Assembly: GCF_900078335.1 (NCBI RefSeq)
Contig: NZ_FKBR01000012.1
Coordinates: forward strand, 205,618 to 269,617
From: Bordetella trematum
GTDB lineage: Bacteria > Pseudomonadota > Gammaproteobacteria > Burkholderiales > Burkholderiaceae_B
Direction: 5' to 3'
DNA length: 64,000 nt
The position numbers were made by a program, and so were the translations under genes. The notes beneath the pieces were generated by a model. That model had not been told where the DNA came from, searched no databases, and was given only the letters and a program-made list of their open reading frames with translations. Of the stretch, positions 61,293-64,000 are shown in pieces. Position 1 is the stretch's first letter. Each line of letters begins with the position of its first letter.

Positions 61293-62207
61293 TCAGACCG
61301 CGAACTCGGGCCGGATGCCGCTCTTGAGCGGCAACCCCAGAATCTCGCGCGCCTCGGCGGGAGTGGCCGGCTCCATGTCCATTTCGCGGATGATGCGCAC
61401 GATGCGCTCGGTCAGCTGCACGTTGGTGGCCAGTTCGCCCTGACGGTAATAAAGGTTGTCCTCCAGCCCGACGCGGGCATGCCCGCCCAGCAGCAGCGCC
61501 CCGATATTGGCCTCCAGCTGCGACGGGCCGATGCCGCTGACGCAGAACACGCTGTTCTTGGGCAGCATATCGACCATCATCTGCAGATTGCGCTGCGAGA
61601 ACGGCATGGCATTCTGGAAATTGCGATGCACGTTGAGCACCAGGTTGATGAAGTGCGGCCCCTCGTCCAGGCCCTCGTTGATGAGGGTGGTGGTGTCCTG
61701 CAGGATATGGGTGGGGCTGAAGACCTCCCACTCGGGCTTGATGCCGCGCGCCTTCATGCCCTCGGCCAGCTGGCGGGCCTTGCTCAGCGGCGTATTCATC
61801 AGGTAGTCGCGCCCATCGAACGCCAGGTTCAGGGTGGTGGCGTCCAGGGTGCACATCTCGGCGCCGGCATCCATGCCCTTGATGCGCTCTTCCCAGAGGA
61901 TTTCCCAGGTGCCGGGCGAGGTTTCCCTGATCATGTCGCCATGCACGCCGCCGCCGGTGGAGTTGTTGAGCACGATGTCGCAGCGGTCGCGGATCAGGCG
62001 ATTCATTTCGCGATAGACCGAGGCGTCGCAGGTCGCGCCATCGTCGGGGCGGCGCGCATGCAGGGCCGCCACGCTGGCGCCCGCATTGAAGCAACGATAG
62101 ACATCCTCGGCAATCTCCGCCGGCTGCGTCGGCAGATGCGGGCTTTGGGACTTGAAGGCCACCCCACCGGTCGGGGCAATGGTCACGATCACTTTACGCT
62201 TGGCCAT
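61293..62207 (-). CDS. BKACE-family (beta-keto acid cleavage) enzyme with altered metal site
   Basis: 304 residues from ATG 62207 (GAGGA upstream). TIM-barrel enzymes of this family condense a beta-keto acid with acetyl-CoA to give acetoacetate and a CoA ester. Family features: VTIAPTGG start, EIAEDVYRCFNAGAS, NNSTGGGVHGD, EWEVFSPTH, FCVSGIGPSQL, RVGLEDNLYYRQGELA. The usual zinc pair His-x-His is here Ala48-Leu49-His50 (AALHARRPDDG), so one ligand is missing. Arginine pattern after it is also unusual. It is flanked by an SDR and a binding-protein gene, which suggests a catabolic set. True substrate unknown; possibly a divergent subfamily. Confidence 0.8.
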   Translation of the reverse strand: MAKRKVIVTIAPTGGVAFKSQSPHLPTQPAEIAEDVYRCFNAGASVAALHARRPDDGATCDASVYREMNRLIRDRCDIVLNNSTGGGVHGDMIRETSPGTWEILWEERIKGMDAGAEMCTLDATTLNLAFDGRDYLMNTPLSKARQLAEGMKARGIKPEWEVFSPTHILQDTTTLINEGLDEGPHFINLVLNVHRNFQNAMPFSQRNLQMMVDMLPKNSVFCVSGIGPSQLEANIGALLLGGHARVGLEDNLYYRQGELATNVQLTERIVRIIREMDMEPATPAEAREILGLPLKSGIRPEFAV

Positions 62208-62236
62208 GAGCATCCTCGTAATGGCATTCGAACAGT

Positions 62237-62259
62237 GGGCCCGGCCTGCGGCCGGGCCC
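62237..62259 (-). terminator. Hairpin between binding-protein and BKACE genes
   Basis: A perfect 10-bp stem (62237-62246 with 62250-62259) and a 3-nt loop, without a T-tract. It lies 29 nt after the binding-protein stop. It may act as a partial terminator or RNA-stabilising element so the binding protein is made in excess. Confidence 0.5.
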
Positions 62260-62287
62260 TGCACAAACCTCGGCAGGCGCCGCCGGT

Positions 62288-63508
62288 TTACTTCCAGAGG
62301 GCGCAGCGGCTCTCTTCCTTGGTGGTGAAGGCCTCGTTGCCGTCGATCACCTGGACCACGTCGAAATAATCCCAGGGCTCCTTGGACTCTTCCGGCGACT
62401 TGACCTTCAGCAGGTACATATCGTGCACCACGCGGCCATCCGGGCGCACGACGCCATCCTTGATATAGGCGTCGTTGAGCTTGTTGCTGCGCAGATAGTT
62501 CAGCACGGTATCGGCGTCATCGGTGCCGGTGGCCTTGACCGCGCGCAGGTACTGCAGGGCAGCCGAATAGTCGGCCGCCTGCACCGACGACGGCATGGCG
62601 CCGCGGCGCTCATAGAACTTGCGCGCCCAGGCGCGGCTCTCGTCGTTGGTGTTCCAGTACCAGCTGTCGGTCAGGTACATGCCCTTGGCTGCCGGCAACC
62701 CGATGGCGTGGATGTCGTTGATGAACATGATCATCCCGGCCAGCTGCATGCCGGGCGTCACGCCGAACTCGTTGGCGGCCTTGATGGCGTTGATGGTGTC
62801 GGCGCTGGCATTGGCCAGGGCCAGGATGTCGGCCTTGCTGGCCTGGGCCTGCAGCATGAAGGACGAGAAGTCATTGGCCGACAGCGGATGCTTCACCGAC
62901 CCCAGCACCTTGCCGCCGCCTTCGGTGACGACCTTGGTGGTGTCAGCCTGCAGGGCGTGCCCGAAGGCATAGTCGGCGGTCAGGAAATACCAGTTCTTGC
63001 CGCCGGCCTTGAGCACGGCCGACCCCGTGCCGCGCGCCTGGGCGACGGTGTCATAGGCATAGTTCAGGGTATAGGGCGTGCACTGCTCGTTGGTGAGCGC
63101 CGGCGCGCCGGCCCCGACCACGATGATGGGCTTTTTCTTTTCGGCCGCGATCTTGGACATGGCCAGCGCGGTGCTGGAGTTGGTGCCGCCGATCAGCAGG
63201 TCCAGGTTCTGCTGGTCGAACCATTCGCGCGCCTTGGCCGAGGCGACGTCGGCCTTGTTCTGGTGGTCGGCCGTCAGCAGCTCGATTTTCTTGCCGTTGA
63301 TCTCGCCGCCCATTTCATCGATGGCCATTTTGATGGCCTCGATTCCACCGGGGCCGTCCGGGCCGGAATACACGCCCGACATATCCGTGATGAATCCGAT
63401 CCGGATAACATCATTGGAAATCTGCGCCTGGGCGCTGGCGCCCAGCATGGACATAATCGCGGCGCAGGCGACAGCGGCGCCCGATGCGGCGCGTGACATT
63501 GACAACAT
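62288..63508 (-). CDS. Branched-chain-amino-acid-type ABC substrate-binding protein
   Basis: 406 residues with a signal peptide ending GASAQA before QISND. Periplasmic_binding_6 (LIVBP-like) pattern: IRIGFITDMSGVYSG, GIEAIKMAIDEMGGEINGKKIELLTADHQNKADV, LLIGGTNSSTALAMSKIAAEKKKPIIVVGAGAPALT. GAGGAG precedes the ATG. No permease or ATPase genes follow, so it is an orphan or feeds an importer encoded elsewhere. Such proteins in this group often bind aromatic or carboxylic acids rather than amino acids. Its operon with BKACE and SDR genes suggests it captures their precursor. Confidence 0.9.
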   Translation of the reverse strand: MLSMSRAASGAAVACAAIMSMLGASAQAQISNDVIRIGFITDMSGVYSGPDGPGGIEAIKMAIDEMGGEINGKKIELLTADHQNKADVASAKAREWFDQQNLDLLIGGTNSSTALAMSKIAAEKKKPIIVVGAGAPALTNEQCTPYTLNYAYDTVAQARGTGSAVLKAGGKNWYFLTADYAFGHALQADTTKVVTEGGGKVLGSVKHPLSANDFSSFMLQAQASKADILALANASADTINAIKAANEFGVTPGMQLAGMIMFINDIHAIGLPAAKGMYLTDSWYWNTNDESRAWARKFYERRGAMPSSVQAADYSAALQYLRAVKATGTDDADTVLNYLRSNKLNDAYIKDGVVRPDGRVVHDMYLLKVKSPEESKEPWDYFDVVQVIDGNEAFTTKEESRCALWK

Positions 63509-63656
63509 CCCAGTCTCCTCTTATGGTTTTTTCGCCCCGCGAGGGGCTGCTTTATTCTGGGACGCGCCGGCGGTCAGTTCAGTCATCATGGTGACAATGC
63601 CGCCTAGGGTTTACCTGGGCGCATGCAACCCAGTCAGTCGGTCTAAAGGGGGGTAT
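63509..63656. promoter_or_regulatory. Divergent promoter region, binding protein / Crp-Fnr regulator
   Basis: 148 bp between divergent starts. It holds both promoters and a CCTAGGGTTTACC stretch at 63603-63615 reminiscent of the CCCTAGGG pair at 35802-35822. No confident -35/-10. Confidence 0.4.
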
Positions 63657-64000
63657 ATGCAAGCAGGTCCAGGTCATCAGGGCTCGGGCAACGGCCATGG
63701 GCCCGACTCCGGCCGGATGCGGCGCCGCCCTGCGCCCTGCCCGATAGACACGATGCTCAATGTCGTGCCGTGGTACCAGAGCCTGCCCGAGCACGAACGC
63801 CGCGTCGTGCGCGGCGAACTGCGCACCGTCAATCTGGCAACCGGGGAATATCTGTTCCGGGTGGGCGTACGCTCCCCCGGCTGGTACGGCGTGGTCGATG
63901 GCCTGGTGAAATGGTCGTGCCGGGGCGCCGATGGCAAAACCCTGTCGCTGGCGGGTTTCAGCACCGGCAGCTGGTTTGGCGAAGCCACCATGATCCGGGG
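63657..64000 (+). CDS. Crp/Fnr-family transcriptional regulator (partial, runs off the right edge)
   Basis: 114 codons are visible from ATG 63657, preceded by AAAGGGGGG. After about 30 low-complexity residues comes a cyclic-nucleotide-binding-type beta-roll: LPEHERRVVRGELRTVNLATG (about 46-66), EYLFRVGVRSPGWYGVVDGLVKW, LSLAGFSTGSWFGEATMI. GSWFGE matches the GxxFGE element of the Crp/Fnr sensor. The DNA-binding part lies beyond the edge. Divergent from the binding-protein operon, which it probably controls. Effector unknown. Confidence 0.85.
   Translation, partial: MQAGPGHQGSGNGHGPDSGRMRRRPAPCPIDTMLNVVPWYQSLPEHERRVVRGELRTVNLATGEYLFRVGVRSPGWYGVVDGLVKWSCRGADGKTLSLAGFSTGSWFGEATMIR

Overview
The window looks like chromosome of a high-GC betaproteobacterium, most likely of the Bordetella/Achromobacter (Alcaligenaceae) type. 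This is inferred from strongly GC3-biased codon use, a Bug-type solute receptor, an eps exopolysaccharide set of the methanolan type, BcsD/BcsP cellulose genes, a PrpR/PrpB/AcnD locus and abundant solute-uptake operons. I saw no rRNA, tRNA, CRISPR array, insertion sequence or phage gene.

Layout. (1) 1-1056, minus strand: the start of a cellulose operon (bcsD, then bcsP running off the left edge). (2) 1580-23263: a complete Wzx/Wzy-type exopolysaccharide cluster in three blocks. The plus-strand pair manC-wcaJ converges on minus-strand epsL-GT26. A plus-strand export/modification block (Wza-like exporter, SGNH hydrolase, GMC oxidoreductase, epimerase, orphan glycosyltransferase) converges on a minus-strand block of nine tightly coupled genes (epsF, epsG, wzy, secreted glycosidase, two GT2 enzymes, wzx, acyltransferase). 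(3) 23663-28738: regulator/efflux pairs (AraC with an Fsr-like MFS pump, a DHA2 MFS pump with its MarR regulator) and a LysR regulator. (4) 28777-35594, minus: an oligopeptide-type ABC importer with an M81 (MlrC-like) metallopeptidase. (5) 35949-37109: a fatty-acid/sterol hydroxylase. (6) 37179-43956: prpR divergent from prpB-acnD-Bug receptor, with a clear sigma-54 promoter and two PrpR-like sites. (7) 44077-60279, minus: an 11-gene srfABC locus. (8) 60485-63508, minus: SDR, BKACE-type enzyme and a branched-chain-type binding protein, divergent from a Crp/Fnr regulator cut by the right edge.

The most interesting part is region 7. SrfA (bitopic membrane protein), SrfB (actin/Hsp70-fold ATPase) and SrfC (dynamin-like GTPase) are encoded with a set that mirrors the TagQRST/PpkA envelope-sensing module of type VI secretion. 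That set is a PpkA-like periplasmic vWA protein, an ABC ATPase, an FtsX-like permease, an FGE/SUMF1-fold periplasmic protein and TagQ-like coiled-coil lipoproteins. No kinase, phosphatase, FHA protein or any T6SS structural gene accompanies it. A second vWA protein at the far end shares its N-terminal domain and membrane topology with SrfA. I infer an envelope-spanning machine in which a Tag-like signalling or transport relay serves SrfABC rather than a T6SS; this is a hypothesis from domain content and gene order.

In the EPS region the genes supply GDP-mannose, an undecaprenyl-phosphate-linked first sugar, four further glycosyltransferases, O-acylation and probable oxidation/epimerisation of a sugar, flipping, polymerisation, chain-length control and outer-membrane export. 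The prp region has methylisocitrate lyase and AcnD but neither methylcitrate synthase nor PrpF beside them; a tricarboxylate-type receptor takes their place, which suggests use of an imported tricarboxylate.
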